Shown here: in pieces, positions 34,221-44,044 of the stretch
Layout of the letters: the number at the start of each line of letters is the position of its first letter
Numbering within the stretch: the stretch's first letter is position 1
Made by a program: the position numbers and the translations under genes
Notes under the pieces: generated by a model
Seen by the model: only the letters and a program-made list of their open reading frames with translations
Databases searched by the model: none
What the model was told of the DNA's origin: nothing
Source: an uncultured Bacteroidia bacterium
GTDB lineage: Bacteria; Bacteroidota; Bacteroidia; Bacteroidales; Prolixibacteraceae
DNA: 64,000 nucleotides
Direction: 5' to 3'
Assembly: GCA_903897145.1 (NCBI GenBank)
Contig: CAIUAN010000048.1
Location: forward strand, 1-64,000

Positions 34221-36647
34221 GTGCGGCTTTCAGAAGTAGAAGAAAATAATCGAGTAGTCATAACCAAAGTATTAGGCCATGGCTCTTTTCGTCGTCGAAT
34301 CTCAGAGATGGGATTCGTAACTGGGAAAGAAGTATTAGTCTTAAAAAATGCACCCCTTTTTGATCCCGTTGAATATCAGCTTCTTGGATACAACGTTTCA
34401 CTGCGTCGCGCCGAAGCTGAACTGATCGAAGTCATTACCATCGCCGAGGCACTTGATCTTGCCGTGCCAACTTTTGATGGTACCATCGATATGGAGGCGC
34501 TAAAAATTTCAGCCAAAGAGAAGAGTAAAACAATCTTAATCGCGTTAGCTGGAAACCCCAATTGCGGAAAAACAACCCTCTTCAATCGAGTTACCAATTC
34601 AAAAGAGCATGTTGGAAACTATAGCGGCGTTACAGTAGATTCAAAAATAGCCTCTTTTCAACATCGGGGATATACCCTAAACCTTGTTGATCTTCCAGGT
34701 ACCTATTCCCTGACCTCTTTCTCTCCTGAAGAGCTATTTACACGAAATTATATCATCGAGGAGACACCTGACATTGTCTTGAATGTGATCGATGCATCGA
34801 ACTTAGAGCGGAACTTATTTTTGACAACTCAACTTATCGATATGGATATCAAGGTTGTACTTGCCTTGAACATGTACGACGATTTGATTACCAGTGGTGC
34901 TAAGCTAAACCAAAAGAAGCTTGGAAACCTATTGGGAATTCCAATTATACCCACCACAGCAAGTCGTGGTGAAGGATTAAATGAACTATTTGATGAGATT
35001 ATTGAAGTCTACGAAGAGCGTAACCCAGTCGTTCGACACATTCATATCAACTACGGCGACGAGCTGGAACAATCTATAAAAGCGATTCGGACTGAGATCA
35101 AAGAAGATAAGCCTATTACCGCAAAATTGTCGTCACGCTATCTAGCTCTGCGACTTTTAGATAATGATCCAGCTGCTTTAGAAACGCTTAAAGCGTCATC
35201 TAATTTCAACCATATCAACGAAGTTGTTCAGCAAGAGATTGCTCGTTTAAAATCGAGATGGAATGAGGATAGTTCAAGCCTTATTACCAATGCGAAATAT
35301 GGATTCATCTCTGGAGCACTTCGTGAAACATTCAAGGCTGGTGTTCAGTGGCGTTATGCCATTACAGGCAAGATCGATCGATTGGTGACTCACCGAATTT
35401 TGGGCTTCCCCATCTTCTTGCTATTTATGTTCCTGACCTTCTTTGCCACCTTTACCTTGGGATCATTTCCTATGGTTTGGATCAATCAAGGGGTGGCCTT
35501 CTTGGGTGATATGATTAAGTCATCGATGCCTCCTGGAATGTTTAAAGATCTATTGACCGATGGGGTGATCAATGGTTTGGGAAGTATTATTATTTTCCTC
35601 CCTAATATCTTGATTTTATTCTTCTTTACCTCCTTGATGGAAGATACTGGCTATATGGCCCGTGCCGCTTTTATCATGGATAAACTGATGCATAAAATCG
35701 GTTTGCATGGCCGTTCTTTCATCCCTATGGTGATGGGATTTGGCTGCAATGTGCCTGCAATTATGGCCACGCGTACCATTCGAAATCGTGGTGATAGGTT
35801 GTTGACCATGTTGATTATTCCGTTTATGTCGTGCTCTGCCCGATTGCCAGTCTATATTGTACTGATCTCGGCATTCTTTAAAAAATCTCCTGCCTTAATC
35901 TTGACAGGTTTATATGTACTGGGGATCACGATGGCCATCATCATGGCTAAGATATTGAATCGCACCTTATTTCGTCGTAAAGAGACTCCATTTGTGATGG
36001 AGCTTCCCCCTTATCGTATGCCTATTATGCGTAATACGTTGGTTCATATGTGGGATAAAGCCCGTCAGTATTTGCAGAAGATTGGAGGAACGATCCTTAT
36101 TGCGGTGATTATTATCTGGGCCTTGGAATATTTCCCGCGAACAAAAAATATCGATCCAGCAAGTCCGACCTCCGTTACAGCTACTCAACCAGGGCATAGC
36201 ATTTACAATCAGACTCAGATTGAGAACTCTTACTTAGGAAGCATTGGTCATGCCATGGAACCAATTATTGCTCCACTTGGCATGGATTGGCGCATGGGAA
36301 TCTGCTTGTTAGCAGGGATTCCAGCGAAAGAGATTGTGGTAAGTACGATGGGAGTTCTGTACCAAACTGGAAAGGATGATCAGAAGTCGAAGGAACTGCT
36401 GCCTGAAGTGCTTCGCGCACAAGAATATTATATTGGCCCTAAAGCTGGACAAAAGGTCTTTAATCAGGCTGTTGCCCTGGCTTTCTTAGTTTTTGTGTTG
36501 CTCTATTTCCCTTGTATTGCTGTTATTGCAACCATTAAAAAGGAATCGGGAAGTTGGAAGTGGGCCTTATTTACAGTTGTTTATACAACTGGTTTTGCTT
36601 GGATTTTTTCATTCATCACCTATCGAATAGCCTTGCTATTTATTTAG
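34221..36647 (+). CDS. feoB: FeoA-FeoB fusion, ferrous iron transporter
   Basis: From the GTG at 34221 (AAGG five bases before it) the product is 808 residues and begins exactly like a FeoA domain (VRLSEVEENNRVV). An ATG at 34173 would add 16 residues of non-FeoA sequence. The FeoA SH3-like domain spans about 1-71. The FeoB G domain follows with G1 GNPNCGKTT (111-119), G3 DLPG (157-160) and LALNMYDD. A helical region and the polytopic permease with two Gate motifs come next, the first containing GFGCNVPAIMATRT. It imports Fe(II) across the inner membrane with GTP hydrolysis. FeoA-FeoB fusions are usual in Bacteroidota. The small Cys-rich partner follows 48 bases downstream. Confidence 0.92.
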   Translation: MRLSEVEENNRVVITKVLGHGSFRRRISEMGFVTGKEVLVLKNAPLFDPVEYQLLGYNVSLRRAEAELIEVITIAEALDLAVPTFDGTIDMEALKISAKEKSKTILIALAGNPNCGKTTLFNRVTNSKEHVGNYSGVTVDSKIASFQHRGYTLNLVDLPGTYSLTSFSPEELFTRNYIIEETPDIVLNVIDASNLERNLFLTTQLIDMDIKVVLALNMYDDLITSGAKLNQKKLGNLLGIPIIPTTASRGEGLNELFDEIIEVYEERNPVVRHIHINYGDELEQSIKAIRTEIKEDKPITAKLSSRYLALRLLDNDPAALETLKASSNFNHINEVVQQEIARLKSRWNEDSSSLITNAKYGFISGALRETFKAGVQWRYAITGKIDRLVTHRILGFPIFLLFMFLTFFATFTLGSFPMVWINQGVAFLGDMIKSSMPPGMFKDLLTDGVINGLGSIIIFLPNILILFFFTSLMEDTGYMARAAFIMDKLMHKIGLHGRSFIPMVMGFGCNVPAIMATRTIRNRGDRLLTMLIIPFMSCSARLPVYIVLISAFFKKSPALILTGLYVLGITMAIIMAKILNRTLFRRKETPFVMELPPYRMPIMRNTLVHMWDKARQYLQKIGGTILIAVIIIWALEYFPRTKNIDPASPTSVTATQPGHSIYNQTQIENSYLGSIGHAMEPIIAPLGMDWRMGICLLAGIPAKEIVVSTMGVLYQTGKDDQKSKELLPEVLRAQEYYIGPKAGQKVFNQAVALAFLVFVLLYFPCIAVIATIKKESGSWKWALFTVVYTTGFAWIFSFITYRIALLFI

Positions 36648-36695
36648 CGTAATAGAATGATTAAAAATGTTGTTTAAGTTTAAAATGATTTAGTT

Positions 36696-36878
36696 ATGCA
36701 AGAAATTTTAACCTGGATAGTCATCTTAGTCGCTCTGTCGATCGTTGCCTATAAAGCGGTAGAATCGCTTAAGTCTTTTAAGAAAACAGATACTAGCTGC
36801 ACTGGTTGTGGCTGTGCTTGTAGTGGATGCCCTGTGTCTCCTTCAAATAGAAGTGCCCAGAACGCGACTGTAAAATAG
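36696..36878 (+). CDS. FeoB-associated Cys-rich membrane protein
   Basis: This 60-residue protein has one N-terminal membrane helix (ILTWIVILVALSIVAYKAV) and a Cys-rich tail, CTGCGCACSGCP. This is the pattern of FeoB-associated Cys-rich proteins found next to feoB in Bacteroidota and Firmicutes. The role is thought to be accessory to Fe(II) uptake, perhaps cluster or metal binding at the membrane; this is known only by association. It is in the same direction as feoB and probably co-transcribed with it. Confidence 0.88.
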   Translation: MQEILTWIVILVALSIVAYKAVESLKSFKKTDTSCTGCGCACSGCPVSPSNRSAQNATVK

Positions 36879-36943
36879 CAGCTGATTAAATCAGTTGCTA
36901 TCTCAATCTACTATTCTGAATTCTTGATATTACGAGGTGCTGT

Positions 36944-38110
36944 TTAGCTCAGTCTGGATTCCAATATCTGGGCTATCTGGTCAAGCGTTAAATCACCCCT
37001 CTCCCCAATCCCTTTGACTCCCCTTGACGCAAATCGGTCCACGATTTTTGCAATCACGTCGCGTCCTACACCATAATCCGAAAGTTTAGTTTTTATACCA
37101 ACTGATTCGAAAAACGCAACCGTGCGAGCAATCGTAGCATCGATTTTCTCATCTGTTGTCCCTTCGGTAATCTTCCAGATACGTTCCCCAAACTGCAATA
37201 GTTTTTGCTCTTTATTTTTACGTTTAAGGCTCATAAGTCCAGGTAGCACAATGCAAAGAGTCTGTCCATGATCGATGCCATGGAAGGCGGTGAGCTCGTG
37301 TCCAATCATATGAGTGGCCCAATCTTGAGGTACTCCAACGCCAATTAATCCATTTAAAGCCATGGTAGCTGCCCACATAAAGTTCGCTGCAGATTCGTAA
37401 TTGGTCTGGTTCTTCAATACTTTAGGACCTTCTTCGATCAGAGTCAACAGAATTGATTCTGCAAATCGATCCTGAATGGGAGAGTCGACCGGATAGGTAA
37501 GGTATTGCTCAATCACATGAACAAAGGCATCGACAATACCATTCGAGATTTGGATAGACGGAAGTGAGTAAACCACTTGAGGATCAAGAATCGAAAATTG
37601 AGGCAAGACGTGAGGCGAGCCAAATGCCAGCTTCTCGTGAGTTTCCCATCGGGTAACTACTGAGTTCCCATTCATCTCAGATCCAGTAGCTGGAAGTGTT
37701 AGTACTGTTCCAATCGGAAGTGCTTTTTGAACCGGCATTTGATATCGTTTAGAGAGAATGTCCCATGGGTCGGAGCCTTCCCAAAGTGCTGCTGCCGCGA
37801 TAAATTTAGCCCCATCTAATACGGATCCACCACCTACGGCAAGGATATAATCTAACCGATGCTCTTTGACGAGCTCAACAGCTTTCATCAGTGTTTCGTA
37901 ATGCGGATTCACTTCAATGCCTCCAAACTCACGGATATTGAACCCTTTTAAGGCGTTTTTTACTTGATCGTAAATGCCATTTTTCAGGATGCTCCCACCG
38001 CCATAGACGAGTAAAATAGCAGCTTTAGCTGGAACAAGATTGGGTAATTTGGCGATTTCGCCTTTGCCAAAACATATCTTAACGGGATTGTGAAATTCGA
38101 AATTATTCAT
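36944..38110 (-). CDS. Iron-containing alcohol dehydrogenase, YqhD/butanol-dehydrogenase type
   Basis: A 388-residue Fe-ADH superfamily protein of the YqhD/BdhA branch (NNFEFHNPVKICFGKGEIAKL at the N-terminus is typical). Features are GGGSVLDGAKFIAAAA for nucleotide binding, then metal ligands in IVDAFVHVIEQYL and MIGHELTAFHGIDHGQTL. YqhD-type enzymes are broad NADPH-dependent aldehyde reductases protecting against aldehydes. Only remote similarity links it to the Fe-ADH at 30516, so it is not a recent duplicate. It follows argF by 24 bases on the same strand; the pairing does not suggest a shared pathway. Confidence 0.88.
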   Translation of the reverse strand: MNNFEFHNPVKICFGKGEIAKLPNLVPAKAAILLVYGGGSILKNGIYDQVKNALKGFNIREFGGIEVNPHYETLMKAVELVKEHRLDYILAVGGGSVLDGAKFIAAAALWEGSDPWDILSKRYQMPVQKALPIGTVLTLPATGSEMNGNSVVTRWETHEKLAFGSPHVLPQFSILDPQVVYSLPSIQISNGIVDAFVHVIEQYLTYPVDSPIQDRFAESILLTLIEEGPKVLKNQTNYESAANFMWAATMALNGLIGVGVPQDWATHMIGHELTAFHGIDHGQTLCIVLPGLMSLKRKNKEQKLLQFGERIWKITEGTTDEKIDATIARTVAFFESVGIKTKLSDYGVGRDVIAKIVDRFASRGVKGIGERGDLTLDQIAQILESRLS

Positions 38111-38134
38111 GATGGAATTTAAAACTTTAATATG

Positions 38135-39136
38135 TTAACGGGCCAATGTGGCCACAAGTATCGCCTTGATGGTGTGCATTCTATTCTCGGCCTGATCGAA
38201 AACGATGGAGGCTGAACTTTCAAATACCTCTTCCGTAACTTCCATCGCTTCAAGCCCAAATTTTTGGAATATCTCTTTCCCTATCTTAGTCTCTTGGTTG
38301 TGATAAGCAGGCAGACAGTGGAGAAATTTAACTTGTTTGTTATTTGTAGAGGCTAATACTATCGCATTAACCTGGTAGGGCTTAAGAAGCTCAATTCTCT
38401 CTTCCCAGCTTGATTCGGCCTCGCCCATGGATACCCAAACATCGGTATAGATAAAATCGCAATCGTGAACAGCTTCGACTATGTTGTCTGTTATGGTAAG
38501 GCTTCCTCCTGATTCGGCAGCAAGGTTGCGACAGGTATTAACCAGCGATTCATGAGGCTGCAATGTTGCTGGAGCTGCAATGCGAAAATCGATTCCCATT
38601 TTCGCTGAACCAACCATTAGGGAGTTTGCAGTGTTGTTTTGAGCATTCCCTAAATAGGCAAGCTTTATTTTGTGAAATGGTTTTGAACTATGTTCCTGAA
38701 TCGTTAATAAATCGGCTAATATTTGAGTTGGATGGAACTCATTAGTCAATCCATTCCAAACTGGAACACCAGCATATTGCGCCAGTTGCTCCACAATCTC
38801 CTGTCCATAACCTCTATATTGGATTCCATCATACATCCGTCCAAGAACCCTTGCTGTGTCTTTTATCGATTCTTTAATGCCTATTTGTGAGCCAGTTGGC
38901 CCTAAATACGTTACGTTAGCTCCTTGGTCGTGGGCTGCGACTTCAAAAGCACATCTTGTTCTGGTTGATGATTTTTCAAAGATCAAGGCAATATTACGAC
39001 CACTCAATCGATGATTGATTACTCCTCCCTTTTTTTCTTTTTTTAACTCAGTTGAAAGGTTTAACAAGTATTCAATCTCCTGTTTTGAAAAATCGAGTAA
39101 AGAGAGAAAGTGCCTAGCATTTAGATCAATAGCCAT
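38135..39136 (-). CDS. argF: Ornithine carbamoyltransferase
   Basis: The 333-residue protein carries the transcarbamoylase signatures in order: [20 protein letters not shown] (carbamoyl-phosphate site), the HPTQ motif in [11 protein letters not shown] (about 137), the ornithine-loop region [14 protein letters not shown] and HCLPAYH with the catalytic Cys (about 276). It makes citrulline from ornithine and carbamoyl phosphate. The SMG loop and the HCLPAYHN-type motif point to classic ornithine carbamoyltransferase rather than the N-acetyl- or N-succinyl-ornithine variants found in many Bacteroidales. No other arginine genes are nearby. Catabolic ArcB use cannot be excluded. Confidence 0.93.
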   Translation of the reverse strand: MAIDLNARHFLSLLDFSKQEIEYLLNLSTELKKEKKGGVINHRLSGRNIALIFEKSSTRTRCAFEVAAHDQGANVTYLGPTGSQIGIKESIKDTARVLGRMYDGIQYRGYGQEIVEQLAQYAGVPVWNGLTNEFHPTQILADLLTIQEHSSKPFHKIKLAYLGNAQNNTANSLMVGSAKMGIDFRIAAPATLQPHESLVNTCRNLAAESGGSLTITDNIVEAVHDCDFIYTDVWVSMGEAESSWEERIELLKPYQVNAIVLASTNNKQVKFLHCLPAYHNQETKIGKEIFQKFGLEAMEVTEEVFESSASIVFDQAENRMHTIKAILVATLAR

Positions 39137-39183
39137 AAGCTATAATTTGGTGTTTAATGGAAATAACAACGATTGAAAGCTGA

Positions 39184-39191
39184 CAAATTTA
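39184..39191 (-). promoter_or_regulatory. Predicted -7 element for argF
   Basis: On the minus strand this reads TAAATTTG, an exact TAnnTTTG match about 48 bases upstream of the argF ATG. A -33 box is not clear. No ArgR-type palindrome was recognised. Confidence 0.4.
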
Positions 39192-39310
39192 AACGATATA
39201 TTTCACCTATCTTAATTTCAGGGTACAATTTTTTCTAGGTTTCTTCCGAATAGTATGAACCGGAACCCATTCGATCATGCAACTGTTATCATCTAGCTCC
39301 ATTTACGGTA

Positions 39311-39339
39311 TTGTTGATTCCCTTTTTTGGTTAAATTTG
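39311..39339 (+). promoter_or_regulatory. Predicted promoter for ftsK
   Basis: TTG at 39311-39313 and TAAATTTG at 39332-39339, separated by 18 bases, fit the Bacteroidota -33/-7 promoter. They predict a leader of about 36 nt before the ftsK ATG at 39382. This is one of the best-spaced promoter candidates in the window. Confidence 0.5.
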
Positions 39340-39381
39340 CATTGTTAATAGACTTTTACAAAATATTCCTGATTCAGTACT

Positions 39382-41808
39382 ATGGCGAGAAGCAATAATG
39401 ATAAATCTGATGCCCCTACCACGAAGAAAAGTCGAGGCACTGGTCGGCTTGGCAGCTCACATAGATGGGATCAAATAGGAGGTATTCTCTCAATCCTGCT
39501 GCTCTTCTTCTCTTTTTACCTGCTGATCTCATTTACCTCATTTTTTATTTCTGGAGGTGCTGACATTAGTCTGCTTGATGTGCCATTGAAAGATCTGATT
39601 ACAGATCCTGATCTAAAAATGCAAAACGCAGGTGGTCGATGGGGTGCTTATGTGGCCAACCTTTTTATCAATAAGGGTTTTGGGGTTGCTTCCATCGGAT
39701 TCATTTACCTTTTTGTCATTATAGCTCTGCGCCTGGCTAAGTTGGGAAACTTCTCATTCCGCAGAAATCTTGCTTATACCTTATTTTTAATCATTTGGAC
39801 CTCTGTCGCTTCAGGATATTTTCTATCTGGTATTTATGAGAAGTCGTATATTCTGCCGGGTGGCACTTATGGCTTTAATATCAGTCAGTTGATGAATGTT
39901 TCCATTGGCAAGATTGGAACATTTTTTATAATCGTGAGTACCATGTTTGTGGTGGTGATTATTGCTTTTGAACAAGCTTGGCCGTTGTTAAAAGCTTGGA
40001 TTGCAAATCGCGATTTTAAAGCCTTGCTGAAAAAGGAATCACGACTTGAAGAAGATGTTTACACGATCCCTCAAGCTCCTGTTGTCGAGACGAAAGAACA
40101 TGCCTTCGCTAAAGTGGCGGAAGGGGATAATGTGGAGATTGTTTATGCTGGAACTAAAGAGACTGAATCTTTAGAGCTTGAGCGCGAAGAGGTACATCAT
40201 GAGGAGCCGGCTGAATATGTTCCTCCTGCACCAAAAAAAGAGGAACCTTTGCCAGCTGCTGAAGGGGATGGATTACTGGAAGGTGATGAGTTTGAGATGG
40301 GTGATTTTGATCCTACTCTTGACCTCTCTCGTTATCAGTTTCCACCGATCGATCTTCTCGAAGAGCGCTCGTCAGGGAATCCACAGGTTTCGGATGAAGA
40401 GCTAATCGCCAATAAGAATAAGATCCTTCAAACGCTGAAGAACTACAATATAGAGATTGTTAAGATTAAAGCGACCACCGGTCCAACGATCACACTTTAT
40501 GAAATTGTTCCTGCTCCAGGTGTGCGGATAAGTAAAATCAAAAATTTAGAGGATGACATCGCGCTAAGCTTAGCTGCCCTTGGAATCCGAATTATTGCGC
40601 CTATCCCTGGGAAAGGAACGGTCGGTATTGAAGTGCCAAACAGCAAGCCAGAGATGGTCTCAATGCGCTCATTGATAGCTTCAAAAGTATTCCAAGAGAG
40701 CGATTTTGAGTTGCCTTTAGCTCTCGGTAAGACTATTTCAAACGAAACATTTGTTGTGGATCTAACCAAGATGCCGCATATCTTGGTGGCAGGAGCTACC
40801 GGACAAGGTAAGTCTGTAGGTTTAAATGCGATCATCTCTTCGTTGCTCTATAAAAAACATCCAGCTCAGCTGAAATTTGTCTTTATCGATCCGAAGAAAG
40901 TTGAGTTAAACCTTTATTCCATCATCGAGAAACATTTCCTTGCGAAGATGGAAGGGGAGGTAGATCCAATAATTACCGATGTTCAGCGGGTGAAAAATAC
41001 CCTGAGCTCGTTAAATCACGAGATGGATATGCGGTATGATTTCTTAAAGAAAGCTCACGCACGGAATATCAAAGAATACAATGAGAAGTTTATTGGCCGA
41101 CGTTTAAATCCACTTAATGGACATCGTTATCTCCCTTATATCGTGGTGGTGATCGATGAGTTTGCTGATTTAATTATGACAGCTGGAAAAGAGATCGAGT
41201 TGCCAATTGCCCGAATTGCGCAACTTGCACGAGCGGTTGGTATTCATATGGTTATTGCGACTCAACGACCATCGATCAATATTATTACGGGAGTAATTAA
41301 GGCGAACTTCCCAGCACGTATCGCCTTCAAAGTAGCCTCTATGGTTGACTCTAGAACTATTTTAGATACGCCTGGAGCGAATCAGTTGATTGGGAAAGGT
41401 GATATGCTTGTTTCGACCGGAAACTCCCTAATTCGTGTTCAGTGTGCATTTGTGGACACGCCTGAAGTTGAAGCTGTTGTTAAATACATCAGCAATCAGC
41501 CATCTTATACCAGTGCATACTTGCTTCCGGAGTGTCATGATGAAAATTCAGGCGAATCAGAAATGATTGATCTGAAGAATCGGGATGAGTATTTTGATGA
41601 GGCTGCTCGAATTGTGGTGATGAATCAGACTGGTTCGACTTCTGCTATTCAGCGTCGTTTTTCGATCGGATATAATAGGGCTGGTCGGATTATGGATCAG
41701 TTGGAGGCTGCAGGTATCGTTGGTCAAAATGAGGGTAGCAAGGCTCGTCAAGTATTATTGCAAGATGAATATGCTTTGGAACAATTATTGAAGGGTTTAA
41801 ATCAATAA
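39382..41808 (+). CDS. ftsK: DNA translocase FtsK
   Basis: An 808-residue FtsK/SpoIIIE protein. About four N-terminal membrane helices (residues 30-205) are followed by a short acidic/proline linker (about 225-310, EEPAEYVPPAPKKEE). The alpha/beta motor domain carries Walker A GATGQGKSVGLN and Walker B YIVVVIDEFADLI. The C-terminal winged-helix gamma domain (STSAIQRRFSIGYNRAGRIM) reads the KOPS/SRS polarity sequences. It moves chromosome DNA through the closing septum and activates XerCD at dif; a XerD is encoded 2.8 kb downstream. The linker is short compared with E. coli FtsK, as usual in this phylum. It is followed 27 bases later by lolA. Confidence 0.95.
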   Translation: MARSNNDKSDAPTTKKSRGTGRLGSSHRWDQIGGILSILLLFFSFYLLISFTSFFISGGADISLLDVPLKDLITDPDLKMQNAGGRWGAYVANLFINKGFGVASIGFIYLFVIIALRLAKLGNFSFRRNLAYTLFLIIWTSVASGYFLSGIYEKSYILPGGTYGFNISQLMNVSIGKIGTFFIIVSTMFVVVIIAFEQAWPLLKAWIANRDFKALLKKESRLEEDVYTIPQAPVVETKEHAFAKVAEGDNVEIVYAGTKETESLELEREEVHHEEPAEYVPPAPKKEEPLPAAEGDGLLEGDEFEMGDFDPTLDLSRYQFPPIDLLEERSSGNPQVSDEELIANKNKILQTLKNYNIEIVKIKATTGPTITLYEIVPAPGVRISKIKNLEDDIALSLAALGIRIIAPIPGKGTVGIEVPNSKPEMVSMRSLIASKVFQESDFELPLALGKTISNETFVVDLTKMPHILVAGATGQGKSVGLNAIISSLLYKKHPAQLKFVFIDPKKVELNLYSIIEKHFLAKMEGEVDPIITDVQRVKNTLSSLNHEMDMRYDFLKKAHARNIKEYNEKFIGRRLNPLNGHRYLPYIVVVIDEFADLIMTAGKEIELPIARIAQLARAVGIHMVIATQRPSINIITGVIKANFPARIAFKVASMVDSRTILDTPGANQLIGKGDMLVSTGNSLIRVQCAFVDTPEVEAVVKYISNQPSYTSAYLLPECHDENSGESEMIDLKNRDEYFDEAARIVVMNQTGSTSAIQRRFSIGYNRAGRIMDQLEAAGIVGQNEGSKARQVLLQDEYALEQLLKGLNQ

Positions 41809-41835
41809 TAAAATTTAAAATTTATACCGTTAAGA

Positions 41836-42486
41836 ATGAAGACAATACTTTTCTTTAGTGTTTTGATGTTAAGCTTTGCGAGTTTGTTTGCACAAGTAGA
41901 TCTTAAAGCGAAGCAGATTCTTGATAAACTTTCTCAAACCAATAAAAGTTACAAGAGTATTCAGATTGATTTTTCTTTTAAATTAGAGAATAAATCGGGC
42001 AGTGTGACTGAGACCAACGAAGGTAGTGTAGCATTGAAAGGGACAAACTATCGTTTGCGCATGCCAGCTATGGGGATGGAAGTCTTTTCTGATGGAGTGG
42101 CTACCTGGAGCTATCTAACAAAGTCGAATGAAGTTAATATCTCTGCTAATGATGCTGAATCAGAAGGAGCTCTAAATCCAGCAAATGTCTTTACCAGTTA
42201 CGAGAAAGGATTTACCTATGTGTATGTTGGCGAAGAGGATCTAGCAGGTAAGGCGGCTCTTATTGTTGATCTTTTCCCTACAGATAAAGCGAAGGAAGTG
42301 ACAAAGGTTCGACTAAGTATTGATAAGGTAAAGCATCATATTTTAATGGCTAAGACCTTTAACAAGGATGGGAATATCTATACTTTATCATTAAAAACAA
42401 TGAAAACAGATCAGGAATTGGCTGATGACTATTTCAAATTTAATACTGCAAAGTATCCTAAGATTTCGATAAACGATATGCGTTAA
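41836..42486 (+). CDS. lolA: LolA-family outer-membrane lipoprotein carrier protein
   Basis: A 216-residue periplasmic protein with a signal peptide (MKTILFFSVLMLSFASLFAQ). The LolA/LolB half-barrel pattern follows: KQILDKLSQTNKSYKSIQIDF, then GSVALKGTNYRLRMPAMGMEVFSDGVATWSY. LolA shuttles lipoproteins from the LolCDE complex through the periplasm. The Bacteroidota homologue next to ftsK is a conserved neighbourhood. It is probably co-transcribed with ftsK and ends at a strong bidirectional terminator shared with pyk. Confidence 0.9.
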   Translation: MKTILFFSVLMLSFASLFAQVDLKAKQILDKLSQTNKSYKSIQIDFSFKLENKSGSVTETNEGSVALKGTNYRLRMPAMGMEVFSDGVATWSYLTKSNEVNISANDAESEGALNPANVFTSYEKGFTYVYVGEEDLAGKAALIVDLFPTDKAKEVTKVRLSIDKVKHHILMAKTFNKDGNIYTLSLKTMKTDQELADDYFKFNTAKYPKISINDMR

Positions 42487-42504
42487 GCGCTAAAATAAAA
42501 AAAT

Positions 42505-42545
42505 AAAAAAGAGGCTCTCATGTATTTATGAGAGCCTCTTTTTTT
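42505..42545. terminator. Bidirectional terminator between lolA and pyk
   Basis: A 17-bp perfect stem with a six-base loop, centred on GAGGCTCTCAT / ATGAGAGCCTC, is flanked by an A-run on the left and a T-run on the right. It serves as a rho-independent terminator in both directions between convergent genes. Confidence 0.92.
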
Positions 42546-42559
42546 ATTGTCTATTGTTT

Positions 42560-44008
42560 TTAAATCTCTGTCGTGCTGTGTTTGCTGTTCTTTTTGTCGT
42601 TGGTCATTCGGGCTACTGAGGCAATTTCAATAAATGAAGTTCCACCTCCTACACCGAAATTTCCACCCACATACACTACGGTATCGTGTTCTGAGATTTT
42701 TCCGCGTGCTTCAAGGTCTAAGAGCGATGATTCTACTAGCTTATGCTTATTTTTCTTTGAAATAATAAGACTCGCATGGACACCGTAGGAGAGCGCAAGC
42801 TCGCGCATGACTCTGCCGCTATGGCATTTTGCATAAACAGGCCGTGGGCTTCTGAAAGCTGAGATATATCTTGCGATCTTGCCTGTTAGGGTATCTGTGA
42901 TGATTGCTGCTACTTTTAATTCGTTTGCCGCCATTACTGCAGCCTCTGCTAGGAATGCTGAAACTTCGTTGTCGAGACGTGGTACAGGCACATCATTGCG
43001 ACGATCCTTGGTTGCCTCAATCTCAAGAGCTACCCGAGTCATCAATTTCACCGATTCGACAGGGTATTGACCGTATGCTGTTTCTCCTGAGAGCATGATC
43101 GCATCCGTTCGGTCGAAGATGGCATTGGCAACGTCACTTACTTCAGCTCTTGTAGGACGAGGATTGCTAATCATGGAATGTAGCATCTGCGTGGCAATGA
43201 TCACTGGCTTCTTGTGTTTGATGCACTTGCGAATCATAAGTCTTTGGATTCCAGGTATTTTTTCCATTGGAATTTCGATGCCTAGATCTCCACGAGCTAC
43301 CATAATACCATACGAATAATCGAGGATCTCATCAATGTTACTTACACCTTCGGTATTTTCAATCTTCGCAATAATCTTAATTGGGCTATTTTTACTATCG
43401 AGAATTTTTTGAACAGCCAAAACATCCTCTTTGTTTCGAACAAACGAGTGAGCCACAAAGTCAATTTCATTGTCGGCAGCCCATTCTATGAAAAGTTTGT
43501 CTTTCTCGGTGATAGGGGGGAGTGAGAATGAGACTCCTGGTACGTTAATACTTTTCCTGTTTTTTATCTCACCGTCATTGCATACCATTACCTCTAATCG
43601 GTCTCCAACCTTAGCGGTTATTTTTAATTCGACCTCCCCATCGTCGATTAGCATGGAGGTGCCAACGGGAATACTGTCGGCAAAATCGTCAAAGTCAACG
43701 ATAAGCAAGGTGGGTGTTGAATTTTCATCACCGCCTTTGACATGTATGATATCCCCAGTTTTAACGACAAGTGGCTCTATGATATTCTTCGTCCGAATCT
43801 CTGGTCCTTTGGTGTCAACAAGGATTGCAATTGCATCGCTAACTGTTCTAATGTTGTTTACGATTACTAAGGCGGAATCGGGTGTTTGATGTGCTGTATT
43901 TATTCGAGCAACATTCATTCCTGCGTCAAAAAGCTCTTGCAGAAATTCAGGTTCGCAATTTTTATCCGAAATCGTTGCAACGATCTTGGTATGTTTTATT
44001 TCATTCAT
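42560..44008 (-). CDS. pyk: Pyruvate kinase
   Basis: The 482-residue protein has the expected order of motifs: TKIVATISDKNCEPEFLQEL, ILVDTKGPEIRTKNI, the B-domain barrel (about 70-165), the active-site IKIIAKIENTEGVSNIDEIL and MVARGDLGIEIPMEKI, and the signature around RPTRAEVSDVANAIFDRTD. A C-terminal regulatory domain follows (about 345-475). It converts PEP and ADP to pyruvate and ATP in glycolysis. It lies 36 bases after aroQ on the same strand, probably co-transcribed. The GTP-type PEP carboxykinase at 47.5 kb works on the opposite side of the PEP node. Confidence 0.95.
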   Translation of the reverse strand: MNEIKHTKIVATISDKNCEPEFLQELFDAGMNVARINTAHQTPDSALVIVNNIRTVSDAIAILVDTKGPEIRTKNIIEPLVVKTGDIIHVKGGDENSTPTLLIVDFDDFADSIPVGTSMLIDDGEVELKITAKVGDRLEVMVCNDGEIKNRKSINVPGVSFSLPPITEKDKLFIEWAADNEIDFVAHSFVRNKEDVLAVQKILDSKNSPIKIIAKIENTEGVSNIDEILDYSYGIMVARGDLGIEIPMEKIPGIQRLMIRKCIKHKKPVIIATQMLHSMISNPRPTRAEVSDVANAIFDRTDAIMLSGETAYGQYPVESVKLMTRVALEIEATKDRRNDVPVPRLDNEVSAFLAEAAVMAANELKVAAIITDTLTGKIARYISAFRSPRPVYAKCHSGRVMRELALSYGVHASLIISKKNKHKLVESSLLDLEARGKISEHDTVVYVGGNFGVGGGTSFIEIASVARMTNDKKNSKHSTTEI

Positions 44009-44044
44009 GTTGAATGGGTTAATTTAGATAGATAAAAATGTAAA

